20,764 bases of DNA, from assembly GCA_958438955.1 (NCBI GenBank), contig CAUBTS010000024.1, positions 1 through 20,764 on the forward strand. The letters run 5' to 3'. Origin of the DNA: an uncultured Collinsella sp. GTDB lineage: Bacteria; Actinomycetota; Coriobacteriia; Coriobacteriales; Coriobacteriaceae. The position numbers and the translations under genes were made by a program. A model generated the notes under the pieces. It made no database searches. It saw only the letters and a list, made by a program, of their open reading frames with translations, and had not been told where the DNA came from. This document shows positions 13,093 through 19,854 of the stretch, piece after piece. How positions within the stretch are numbered: position 1 is the stretch's first letter; every line of letters begins with the position of its first letter.

Positions 13093-13515
13093 CTAACTCA
13101 CCGTCTCCTCGCCAAAGCGATACAGCTCCTCGTTGACCTTTTGGAGGCTGCACCCGCGATCGATGCAAAAAATGATAATCGCATCGCGGCGGTCCTTGCA
13201 GTTAAGGACGCTTACCCCGGCAGCCGTCAGCGCACGGTTGGTCTCTTTGAGCGTCAGCGCCATCGCAAAGGCAATCTGCAGCACCTTATTGCGACTCAGA
13301 TGACGCGCACCGGTAAAGATCTGATAGCCAAAGGTCTCATTGAGATCGGCCATGCGAACCACGCGCGAGCGCTCCAAGCCCTTTTCCTGCAGCAGCCGCT
13401 TCAGGTAGTCCGAAAGCGACGGGGCGGCAAAGTCGTGCTCCCTGATATAGTCATCGATGTTCGGCGCATCGAGAAGCTCATTGAGCAACTCCTCGGTCAG
13501 TTTTTTATCGGGCAT
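13093..13515 (-). CDS. XRE-like helix-turn-helix protein paired with the kinase
   Basis: This 140-residue protein has a helical region at about 33-88 (SDYLKRLLQEKGLERSRV, then FGYQIFTGARHLSRNKVLQIAFAM) that matches lambda-repressor/XRE-type HTH folds. The tail holds a conserved-looking RRDAIIIFCIDRGCSLQKVN segment (109-128). The SD GGGGAGG lies upstream of ATG 13515. It precedes a membrane Ser/Thr kinase gene on the same strand, and similar HTH proteins next to kinase genes occur in Gram-positive gut bacteria (recalled, unchecked). It may be the kinase's substrate or the module's regulator; DNA binding is inferred from the fold only. Confidence 0.72.
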   Translation of the reverse strand: MPDKKLTEELLNELLDAPNIDDYIREHDFAAPSLSDYLKRLLQEKGLERSRVVRMADLNETFGYQIFTGARHLSRNKVLQIAFAMALTLKETNRALTAAGVSVLNCKDRRDAIIIFCIDRGCSLQKVNEELYRFGEETVS

Positions 13516-13547
13516 ACGACTTCACCTCCCCCTGTGCATGCAACATG

Positions 13548-13991
13548 CTAGAAACCGCTTACGTCCGAACGCTCCCAGCTAGCAACCTGGTCGGGAGACA
13601 CCGTACCCAGCGCCTCGAACTTCCAGGAGCCGCCCGCCTTCAGATGATTGGTGTTTGCAAGAGCCGTTCCAACCTGGTTGCCATCGGCATCATACAGAAC
13701 ATACTCAATCTGAATGTAGCTCTTTTCCTTGTCCGTGTTATTGGTCAGCGTGCCCGTGATCTTATAGGCAAACTGATTGGAAGTGTCTTCAGCCTCGTCA
13801 GCAATGGTATACGGTTCTTGCGGTTCTTTTTGCTCCTCAGCCTGCTGTGTCGCCTCGGCAGGTTTTGCCGAATCGCTCGCAGGCGAATCGGTTGAATTGC
13901 CACCCATAGAGCCCACGACACCGACAATAACCAGCACCACGATGATGCCTAGGGCAATCTTGCCGATCGGCTTCTTTCCCTCTTTTGCCAT
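13548..13991 (-). CDS. Membrane-anchored FxLYD-like domain protein
   Basis: This is a 147-residue protein with a short basic N-terminus, one TM helix (11-29, KIALGIIVVLVIVGVVGSM), a Ser/Pro/Glu-rich spacer (31-60) and an extracellular beta-rich domain. That domain has the FxLYD-type pattern TGTLTNNTDKEKSYIQIEY followed by VLYDADGNQVG (79-108). Such domains are usually cell-surface or lipoprotein modules of unknown ligand. The SD AGGAAGG lies just before ATG 13991, inside one arm of a 14-bp inverted repeat that could hide it. The gene ends 32 bases before the XRE-like gene, so it may belong to the same transcript and act with the kinase module. Confidence 0.75.
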   Translation of the reverse strand: MAKEGKKPIGKIALGIIVVLVIVGVVGSMGGNSTDSPASDSAKPAEATQQAEEQKEPQEPYTIADEAEDTSNQFAYKITGTLTNNTDKEKSYIQIEYVLYDADGNQVGTALANTNHLKAGGSWKFEALGTVSPDQVASWERSDVSGF

Positions 13992-13996
13992 TATTC

Positions 13997-14050
13997 ATCC
14001 TTCCTACGATCCGGCTACCGTGCCGGCACACAGCACATCGTAGGAAGGAT
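13997..14050 (-). promoter_or_regulatory. Inverted repeat sequestering the FxLYD gene's ribosome binding site
   Basis: In the minus-strand transcript, AUCCUUCCUACGAU (14050-14037) is perfectly complementary to AUCGUAGGAAGGAU (14010-13997). The second arm contains the SD (AGGAAGG), 6 bases before the AUG. The 26-nt loop holds a self-complementary GUGCCGGCAC. A 14-bp perfect stem covering the SD would block initiation unless something opens it. Confidence 0.65.
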
Positions 14051-14155
14051 TGAACTTGAATTCATTAGCCGAGAGCTAAGGTTGCGGTAAACGGCCAATG
14101 CAGTTATCCAAACGCTGAGCAAACGCACTTTGCGCGACCGTCTGCTGGCAGTGCA

Positions 14156-14479
14156 TCAACCCACCGTGACGGATTCCCCGGTAAAGGCACTGATCATCAA
14201 CAGGACAAAGAAAACAAGGTAGCTGGCACTCAGCAGGTACGCAATGATCAGAAAGACGACCCAGCCGACATTGGTTTTACCGTCGGCACGGCGTTGCTCG
14301 CGATTGCGGCAGAGCCAAATCGTCACGCCGATGGCAGTGATAAACAGCACGAGCGCCGCCGCGGCAAGCCCGGCAAGCGCAAACATCACGCCAATGCTCA
14401 CAGCAATAACCGGAAGCAGCAGCAAACCGCACCCGCATCCACCCGGACTATATACGGCAGACTGTCGGCGTCGCCTCAT
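14156..14479 (-). CDS. Small multi-pass membrane protein of unknown function
   Basis: The product is 107 residues. A basic, Arg-rich start (MRRRRQSAVYS) with a GGCGCG motif is followed by three predicted TM segments: roughly 18-38 and 40-57, then after a charged loop with an RNREQRRADGK stretch, 73-96. I chose ATG 14479, with GGGGGTGG about ten bases upstream. A GTG at 14509 overlapping the higA stop by one base is in frame and would add ten residues. No family is recognised. It lies between the toxin-antitoxin pair and the FxLYD gene on the same strand. Confidence 0.62.
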   Translation of the reverse strand: MRRRRQSAVYSPGGCGCGLLLLPVIAVSIGVMFALAGLAAAALVLFITAIGVTIWLCRNREQRRADGKTNVGWVVFLIIAYLLSASYLVFFVLLMISAFTGESVTVG

Positions 14480-14508
14480 CGCCGCGCCACCCCCATCATC
14501 TTTGAGCA

Positions 14509-14850
14509 CTACAGTGCGATAGCCTGCTGAACAGGAACGATCTTGTCGAGTTCCGGTTCGATCCGCCTTTTCTCGGCCTCAAGGTCAAACGCCACCTGAG
14601 CGCGCAGCCAATAACCATCCGTCAGGCCAAAATAACGGCAAAGACGGAGGTCGGTGTCGGCCGTCACGCGACGTTTTCCCAAGACAATCTGCCCGATACG
14701 CTGAGCCGGAATCCCAGTCTCTTTCGCAAGGCGATATTGAGAAATGCCCATGGGAACAAGAAACTCCTCTTTGAGAAGCTCACCAGGAGTCACCGGCGAC
14801 AGCAAATCGGCCGAAGTCTCATCACTTGTGATAATCGACGATTTCGACAT
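14509..14850 (-). CDS. higA: HigA-family antitoxin
   Basis: This 113-residue XRE-type antitoxin would neutralise the adjacent HigB-like toxin and repress the operon. The start of the family domain, VTPGELLKEEFLVPMGISQYRLA, is clear near residues 20-42. The HTH recognition region, IPAQRIGQIVLGKRRVTADTDLRL, follows, and then the YFGLTDGYWLRAQVAFDLE segment typical of HigA. ATG 14850 has AGGAGA nine bases upstream and lies inside the toxin gene, overlapping it by 29 bases, as is usual for coupled higBA pairs with the toxin first. The C-terminal tail is rich in acidic residues. Family assignment is firm. Confidence 0.92.
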   Translation of the reverse strand: MSKSSIITSDETSADLLSPVTPGELLKEEFLVPMGISQYRLAKETGIPAQRIGQIVLGKRRVTADTDLRLCRYFGLTDGYWLRAQVAFDLEAEKRRIEPELDKIVPVQQAIAL

Positions 14851-15103
14851 TCCAAGCCATCTCCTGTCTCCACTCAAAACAGACCCGATAGCGCTCGTTA
14901 ACACGGATGCTATATTGACCGGCACGATCGCCCTTCAAAGCTTCCAGGCGGTTGCCCGGTGGAACGCGAAGATCATCAAGCGAAGCACAAACCTGCAGTT
15001 GGCGAATCTTCCTCAACGCAACACGCTCAAAGGGCACGAACCTCCTGACCCGCACACCCATGGCAAAGCGTTCGGTATCCTCATCTTTATACGATGCAAT
15101 CAT
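14822..15103 (-). CDS. higB: HigB/RelE-family toxin
   Basis: This 93-residue small basic protein of the RelE/ParE fold would cleave mRNA on the ribosome when not bound by HigA. Visible features are the KDEDTERFA start, the RKIRQLQVCASLDDLRVPPGNRLEALKGDRAGQYSIRVNERYRVCF core (broken here by no stop or shift) and the WNVEIVDYHK end, all typical for HigB. AAGG lies eight bases before ATG 15103. Toxin precedes antitoxin, which is the characteristic higBA order. The likely promoter and operators are just upstream. Confidence 0.92.
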   Translation of the reverse strand: MIASYKDEDTERFAMGVRVRRFVPFERVALRKIRQLQVCASLDDLRVPPGNRLEALKGDRAGQYSIRVNERYRVCFEWRQEMAWNVEIVDYHK

Positions 15104-15114
15104 AGTATCGCCTT

Positions 15115-15160
15115 ACGTTAGTAACGTCAAACGTTTCTATAGACTTACATCTCTATTATA
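15115..15160 (-). promoter_or_regulatory. higBA promoter/operator region
   Basis: TATAAT on the minus strand (15160-15155) is a perfect -10; the -35 at the right spacing (AGAAAA) is poor. Between it and the toxin start are a 13-bp palindrome, ACGTTAgTAACGT (15115-15127), and AAACGTTT (15129-15136). CAAACGT at 15128-15134 is matched by ACGTTTG at 15165-15171. These are good candidates for HigA autorepression sites. Confidence 0.55.
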
Positions 15161-15205
15161 TCGTACGTTTGTTCGTGTTTTCTAGAACAAATAGTCCTTT
15201 GCGCC

Positions 15206-16393
15206 TTAGTCAAGCAAAAGCAATCGTTTGTAGACATCGAGGCCTTTGAGAAGGATTTCCTCGTCGAAGAGCATGCTATCGGTATGCAGAGCGCTTGTGG
15301 CATAGGCGGGACAGCCATCCGAATCACTCGGGTTGTCTTGGTCCTCTGGCATACCCGTGCCCAGCAGGAAAAACACGCCCGGCAGATGGCGTTGATAGAA
15401 CGCGAAATCCTCGGCAATCAGCAGCGGTTCCTCCACGAGCTGCAGCCCGGGCAAGGCAGGCGTGATGTTGGCAAACAGCTCGGGGTCGTTGTCGACCGGC
15501 GGATAGCCCTCGGCAAAATCGAGGTCATATGTGCAGCCCGTTGCGGCGCATGCCTCATCAAGCACGCGGCGCACGCCTTCGCGCGCCCGGTCGAACATGT
15601 CGTTCGTAAACACACGCAGGCTTCCGGCCACATGGGCCTCCCCCGCCACCGCGTTGCAAACGGTGCCAGCCTGCAGCAGGCCAAACTTGCCGATACAGGG
15701 TTCGTCGGTGCCCAGCTCGTCCATCAGTTCGCGCTCGGCAACCAAGAACTTGGCAGCCGCCAGCGCCGCATCGTGCGATTCCTCGACCGGAACGCCATAG
15801 GTCTTAGCGATATGGATGCTCGTCCCGTGAATATGAATGTGTGTCTCACTCGAGCGCGCCAGCAGCGGGCCGGAACAGCTCGCCAATGTGTTCGCAGTCA
15901 GATCGGGCCACACGTGAAAGCCAAAAATGCGGTCGACCCCGTAGCGCTCGAACACACCGCTCTCGCAAACTGTCTTGGCACCACCAGTCGTCTCCTCGGC
16001 AGGCTGGAACACAAAGAGCACGTTGCGCTTGATGGCACCTGGCTGCTCACGAATCGTGCGATCGACAAAGGTTGCCGCCGCAAGGGCCATGGCCATGTGT
16101 CCATCGTGTCCGCAAGCGTGCATCTTTCCGGGATGCTTCGAGGAAAAGGCCGCACCCGTCGCCTCCGCGATGGGCAGTGCGTCCATATCGGCGCGAATCG
16201 CCGTGGCATGCGCGGCGCCCGTGCCAGCGTCGAAGAAAGCACAAACACAGCTGGGGCAGGGATGGGTCACTTCACAGGCAAGCGAAGCGAGCACGCCCTC
16301 GATATAGGCTATGGTTTGAGGAAGATCGAAATCGAGCTCCGGAATGCGATGCAGGTCGCGACGATAGCGACGAAGTTCTTGGAGCTCGGTCAT
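15206..16393 (-). CDS. M20-family amidohydrolase, candidate N-acetyl-diaminopimelate deacetylase
   Basis: This 395-residue metallo-amidohydrolase would remove an acyl group from an amino acid in the cytoplasm. The M20D start YRRDLHRIPELDF is clear at 10-22. Metal ligands are seen in HACGHDGH (Cys94, His96), PAEE (Glu134), FGFH (His160) and SALHTD (His370). The Glu133/134 pair includes the general base. The central lid domain is present. The gene is divergent from a lysine-riboswitch operon with dapH (acetyl branch), which needs an N-acetyl-LL-DAP deacetylase (DapL); no other candidate lies in the window, so this is a reasonable guess. General N-acyl-amino-acid hydrolysis is an alternative. 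ATG 16393 was chosen because AAAGGA lies just upstream; an in-frame ATG at 16408 is less likely. Confidence 0.8.
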   Translation of the reverse strand: MTELQELRRYRRDLHRIPELDFDLPQTIAYIEGVLASLACEVTHPCPSCVCAFFDAGTGAAHATAIRADMDALPIAEATGAAFSSKHPGKMHACGHDGHMAMALAAATFVDRTIREQPGAIKRNVLFVFQPAEETTGGAKTVCESGVFERYGVDRIFGFHVWPDLTANTLASCSGPLLARSSETHIHIHGTSIHIAKTYGVPVEESHDAALAAAKFLVAERELMDELGTDEPCIGKFGLLQAGTVCNAVAGEAHVAGSLRVFTNDMFDRAREGVRRVLDEACAATGCTYDLDFAEGYPPVDNDPELFANITPALPGLQLVEEPLLIAEDFAFYQRHLPGVFFLLGTGMPEDQDNPSDSDGCPAYATSALHTDSMLFDEEILLKGLDVYKRLLLLD

Positions 16394-16424
16394 AAAGGAT
16401 CCTTTCATGGGGCATATCCATTCA

Positions 16425-16436
16425 CACAATATTGTG
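16425..16436. promoter_or_regulatory. 12-bp palindrome between divergent M20 and lysA-dapA genes
   Basis: CACAATATTGTG is perfectly palindromic and sits 31 bases before the M20 ATG. A second ATTGTG half-site starts 13 bases after the first (16444). This could be a regulator site for the M20 gene; no clear promoter hexamers were found for it. Confidence 0.4.
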
Positions 16437-16469
16437 ATACAGGATTGTGGCACACATGTTTCCAGCATA

Positions 16470-16497
16470 TTGCTGCATTTTTTAAACGTTATATACG
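16470..16497 (+). promoter_or_regulatory. Candidate promoter of the lysine-riboswitch operon
   Basis: TTGCTG (16470-16475) and TATACG (16492-16497) are separated by 16 bases, in an AT-rich patch ahead of the riboswitch. A small hairpin (GGTAAAG at 16511-16517 with CTTTACC at 16534-16540) lies between promoter and aptamer. Confidence 0.5.
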
Positions 16498-16544
16498 AAT
16501 ACTCTTGTTTGGTAAAGTGCAACGTGGTAGGGTCTTTACCACTT

Positions 16545-16701
16545 GATAGAGGCGCGGGCACGAAGAGCCGCGGGCGAGCCGGCAGGCTTTGACCCCGCGG
16601 GGAGGCGAAACCCGCCGAACTGGGCTTTTCGGGCACGAACAACCTGGTGGGCCTGCGGGAAATACCCACAGGACTGTCTGCAGCAATGCGGGAGCGCTAT
16701 C
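16545..16701 (+). promoter_or_regulatory. Lysine riboswitch aptamer (L-box)
   Basis: The aptamer's hallmark blocks appear in order. P1 is GATAG (16545-16549) with CTATC (16697-16701), followed by the AGAGGCGC joint and an AAGAG motif. The CCGCGGG/CCCGCGG stem is next, then GGGGAGGCG with GCCGAAC as in the conserved GGGGAG/GCCGAA blocks. Near the end are ACTGTC and GGAGCGCTATC, matching the consensus ACUGUC and GGAGxGCUAUC. This fits the Bacillus lysC leader recalled from memory. It directly precedes lysA-dapA-dapB-dapH, the pathway it normally controls. Confidence 0.9.
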
Positions 16702-16762
16702 CGGACATTGGGTCCACGCTATGCGGATTCGATGCGCAGATGGCGCCGTCTGGATAGCGAGG
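16695..16762 (+). promoter_or_regulatory. Riboswitch expression platform: alternative pairing with P1
   Basis: CGCUAUCCGGA (16695-16705), which includes the 3' strand of P1, is complementary to UCUGGAUAGCG (16749-16759) over 11 pairs with one G-U. The second strand ends at the SD-like GAGG (16759-16762), 10 bases before the ATG at 16773. P1 and this helix cannot coexist. No U-run is present, so control is likely at translation initiation; the direction of switching is not clear by eye. Confidence 0.6.
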
Positions 16763-16772
16763 TTTACGGGAC

Positions 16773-19082
16773 ATGGCATTGACCCCCAACGAGGCATATG
16801 CGGCCAAGCAGCCGTTTGTGGACAAGGAGACACTCGAGCATATCGTCGAGCAGTTCCCCACGCCGTTTCATCTATACGACGAGGCGGGCATCCGCCGCAA
16901 CATGCAAGAAGTACGCGACGCCTTTGCATGGAACCCGGGCTTTAAGGAATACTTTGCCGTCAAGGCCAATCCCAACCCGGCGCTCATCTCCATTCTCAAC
17001 GAATACGGCTGCGGCTGCGATTGCTCGAGCTATACCGAGCTCATGATCGCCCGCTCGCTGGGTATCACGGGACACGACATCATGTTCTCGTCCAACGACA
17101 CGCCGACGGCCGACTTTGAGCTCGCCGACAAGTTGGGTGCCATCGTCAACTTTGACGACATCAGCCACATAGAGTTCTTTGAGCGTGTTGCGGGGCCCAT
17201 CCCCAAAACGGTCAGCTGCCGCTTTAATCCAGGCGGCCTGTTCCAGCTCTCCAACGGCATCATGGACAACCCGGGCGACTCCAAGTACGGCATGACCACC
17301 GAGCAGCTCTTCGAGGCCTTTCGTATGCTCAAGGCCAAGGGCGCCGAGAACTTTGGCATCCACGCATTCCTTGCCAGCAACACCGTCACCAACGACTACT
17401 ACCCCAAACTCGCGCGCATCCTCTTTGAGCTTGCCGTGCGCTTGGAGCGCGAGACCGGCGCACATGTCGCCTTCATCAATCTGTCCGGCGGCGTCGGCAT
17501 CCCCTATCTGCCCGAGCAGCAGGCCAACGACATTCACGCCATCGGCGAGGGGGTGCACGCGGCATACGACGAGATCCTGGTTCCTGCCGGCATGGGCGAT
17601 GTGGCCATCTGCACCGAGATGGGCCGCTTTATGATGGGCCCCTACGGCTGTCTGGTCACCAAGGCTATCCACGAGAAGCAGATCTACAAGGACTATATCG
17701 GTGTCGATGCAAGCGCCGTCGATTTGATTCGCCCTGCCATGTATGGCGCCTACCACCACATTACGGTGATGGGTCAGCCGGGCGGCGCCGACAAGGCCAC
17801 GGCGCCCGTCACGAACACCTATGACATCACGGGCAACCTATGCGAGAACAACGACAAGTTCGCTATCGATCGCAAGCTGCCGCATATCGACATGGGTGAC
17901 CTGCTTGTAATCCACGATACCGGTGCGCATGGCTACTCCATGGGCTACAACTACAACGGACGGCTGCGCTCCGCCGAGGTCCTGCTGCGCCCCGATGGCG
18001 CGGCCGACCTCATCCGCCGCGCCGAGCGCCCGGTCGATTACTTTGCCACGCTCGACGTGCTGCCGTGCGGCCGAGAGCTGCTGGCCAAGTCGCGCGCCGA
18101 AAGTGCCCGCCGTCGCGCCCAAGACGAGCGCCTGGCAGTCGCAGCTCAATGGAACAAACGCATCCAGATCGCGGAGGCGAAGGAGAAGAACATGGATATC
18201 CGCAACCTCGAGGGCTCGATCGTCGCCCTGGTTACGCCGTTTAAAAAGGACGGCAGTGTCGACTTTGACGCGCTTGGGCGCCTTATCGATTTCCACTTGC
18301 AAAATGGCACCGATGCCATCCTCACCCTGGGCACCACCGGTGAGAGTGCCACGATGACCGATGACGAGGACAACTCCGTTGTCGCCGCGGTGGTCAAGCA
18401 AGTTGCAGGACGCGTCCCCGTCATCGCCGGCTCGGGCTCCAACTCCACGCAGACCATGCTCACCAAGTCGCTTACTTACCAGGGCTTGGGAGCCGACGGC
18501 CTGCTGCTCATCACCCCCTACTACAACAAGTCCAATGAAGAGGGTATCTATCAGCACTTTAAGACCGTCGCCGATGCCGTGGACATCCCCTGCATCCTGT
18601 ACAACATCCCCGGCCGCTGCGGCTGCGGCATCAGCGAGCGCAACGTAGAGCGCCTGGCCGCGCACCCCAACATCATGGGTATTAAGGAGGCCTCGGGCAA
18701 CGTCGCCTACGCGGCCAAGATCGCCCACCTGCTGTCAGACGACTTCCGCATGTACTCGGGCGAGGACGCGCTTACCGTGCCGCTCATGAGCCTGGGCGCC
18801 TCGGGCACCATCAGCGTGTGGGCCGATGTTCAGCCGCAGCTCGTGCACGACATGTGCCGCGCCTATCTGGACGGCGACGTGGCGCGTGCCCGCGATATCC
18901 AGATTGCCGGTCAGCCGCTCATCAATGCCCTCTTTAGTGAGGTCAACCCCATCCCCGTCAAAGAGGCGCTCGCTCAGATGGGTATGATCGAGGCAAACTA
19001 CCGCATGCCGCTGTGCCCCATGGCAGACGACACGCGCTCCGCACTTACCGATGCCCTGAAGGGAGCTGGTCTGCTTGATTAA
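16773..19082 (+). CDS. lysA-dapA: Fused diaminopimelate decarboxylase - dihydrodipicolinate synthase (LysA-DapA)
   Basis: One 769-residue frame joins two lysine-pathway enzymes. Residues 1-430 are a PLP-dependent LysA. Its PLP-binding Lys64 is in YFAVKANPN, with a glycine-rich NLSGGVG (236-242), the CEN variant of the CES active-site motif (357-359), and AHGYSMGYNYNG near the end (385-396). Residues 474-769 are a complete DapA, with GTTGES (520-525), TPYYN (581-585), Tyr610 in LYNIPGR and Schiff-base Lys638 in GIKEAS. A charged, helical linker of about 43 residues connects them with no stop codon. DapA makes the first committed intermediate and LysA makes lysine, so the fusion joins the two ends of the pathway. 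A strong internal SD before Met474 suggests that a separate DapA is also made. The order and linkage are unusual to my knowledge. Confidence 0.88.
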   Translation: MALTPNEAYAAKQPFVDKETLEHIVEQFPTPFHLYDEAGIRRNMQEVRDAFAWNPGFKEYFAVKANPNPALISILNEYGCGCDCSSYTELMIARSLGITGHDIMFSSNDTPTADFELADKLGAIVNFDDISHIEFFERVAGPIPKTVSCRFNPGGLFQLSNGIMDNPGDSKYGMTTEQLFEAFRMLKAKGAENFGIHAFLASNTVTNDYYPKLARILFELAVRLERETGAHVAFINLSGGVGIPYLPEQQANDIHAIGEGVHAAYDEILVPAGMGDVAICTEMGRFMMGPYGCLVTKAIHEKQIYKDYIGVDASAVDLIRPAMYGAYHHITVMGQPGGADKATAPVTNTYDITGNLCENNDKFAIDRKLPHIDMGDLLVIHDTGAHGYSMGYNYNGRLRSAEVLLRPDGAADLIRRAERPVDYFATLDVLPCGRELLAKSRAESARRRAQDERLAVAAQWNKRIQIAEAKEKNMDIRNLEGSIVALVTPFKKDGSVDFDALGRLIDFHLQNGTDAILTLGTTGESATMTDDEDNSVVAAVVKQVAGRVPVIAGSGSNSTQTMLTKSLTYQGLGADGLLLITPYYNKSNEEGIYQHFKTVADAVDIPCILYNIPGRCGCGISERNVERLAAHPNIMGIKEASGNVAYAAKIAHLLSDDFRMYSGEDALTVPLMSLGASGTISVWADVQPQLVHDMCRAYLDGDVARARDIQIAGQPLINALFSEVNPIPVKEALAQMGMIEANYRMPLCPMADDTRSALTDALKGAGLLD
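18180..18194 (+). promoter_or_regulatory. Internal ribosome binding site and start for DapA
   Basis: AAGGAG (18180-18185) lies six bases before an in-frame ATG (18192) at residue 474 of the fusion, exactly where DapA similarity begins (MDIRNLEGSIVALVTPF). Initiation here would yield a 296-residue stand-alone DapA, a normal length for the family. Confidence 0.7.
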
Positions 19083-19815
19083 GAGCGTCATTATGGGAAC
19101 GGGCCGCATGGGCTCGCTCATCCGCACTACCGCCGAAGGCATTGTCGACGCCGCCGGGCAGCCCGTTTTTTATATCGTCGCCCAGATTGGCTTCGATTTG
19201 AGCGAGCTCGAGAACGCACCGGCTGCCGATGTGATTATCGACTTCTCGAACGTCGTGACCTTCGATGCCGTCGTCGCCTATGTCGAGCGCACGGGCGCCG
19301 CACTCGTTTCCGGCACCACGGGCTATTCACCTGAGCAGATGGACCGCCTGCGTGAGCTGGGCCAGAACACCCGCGTTATGCACTCGGGCAATTACTCCAT
19401 CGGCATCGCAGCCCTGCGTCATCTAGTGGCCCAGGCCACACGCGAGCTGCCCGGCTTTGACTGCGAGATCGTCGAGACGCACCACAACCAAAAGGTCGAC
19501 GCCCCGAGCGGCACCGCCAAGCTACTGCTCGACGCCGTCGTCGAAGCTGAACCCGAGGCAGGCTACCACCCCGTCTATGGCCGCGAGGGCATGTGCGGCG
19601 CGCGTGGCCCCAAGGAGATCGGAATGCACTCGCTGCGCGGCGGCACCGTCGCCGGCGTGCACGAGGTTAGTTTCTTTGGCCACGACGAGGAGGTCACGCT
19701 CACCCACCGCGCCACGAGCCGTCAGATCTTTGTCAACGGCGCCTTGGCAGCCGCGCAGAAGCTCGTCACCCGCGAACCCGGCTTCTATACGTTTGACAAG
19801 GTCATGTTTGCCTAA
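19075..19815 (+). CDS. dapB: 4-hydroxy-tetrahydrodipicolinate reductase
   Basis: This 246-residue NAD(P)H-dependent reductase is the second committed step of lysine/DAP synthesis. The nucleotide-binding loop MGTGRMG (7-13) is near the N-terminus, followed by the DFSN segment (56-59) and SGTTGY (79-84). The catalytic ETHHNQKVDAPSGTA (134-148) contains His136/His137 and Lys140. The start is a TTG at 19075 overlapping the DapA stop by 8 bases, with GGGAG upstream; no earlier ATG fits, so translation is coupled. The N-terminal domain lacks part of the usual segment after the first helix, giving a slightly short protein, but key residues are intact. Confidence 0.93.
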   Translation: MIKSVIMGTGRMGSLIRTTAEGIVDAAGQPVFYIVAQIGFDLSELENAPAADVIIDFSNVVTFDAVVAYVERTGAALVSGTTGYSPEQMDRLRELGQNTRVMHSGNYSIGIAALRHLVAQATRELPGFDCEIVETHHNQKVDAPSGTAKLLLDAVVEAEPEAGYHPVYGREGMCGARGPKEIGMHSLRGGTVAGVHEVSFFGHDEEVTLTHRATSRQIFVNGALAAAQKLVTREPGFYTFDKVMFA

Positions 19816-19854
19816 CCGGGTATCAACCGAATCCACCCAAAGGAGAGATAGCAA

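Noticed and set aside
15284..16546. 420-codon plus-strand frame opposite the M20 gene
   Set aside because: All metal-binding motifs are on the minus strand; the plus frame shows no family pattern.
16543..16945. Short plus-strand frames over the lysine riboswitch
   Set aside because: The sequence is explained by aptamer helices and the frames lack SD sites and similarity.
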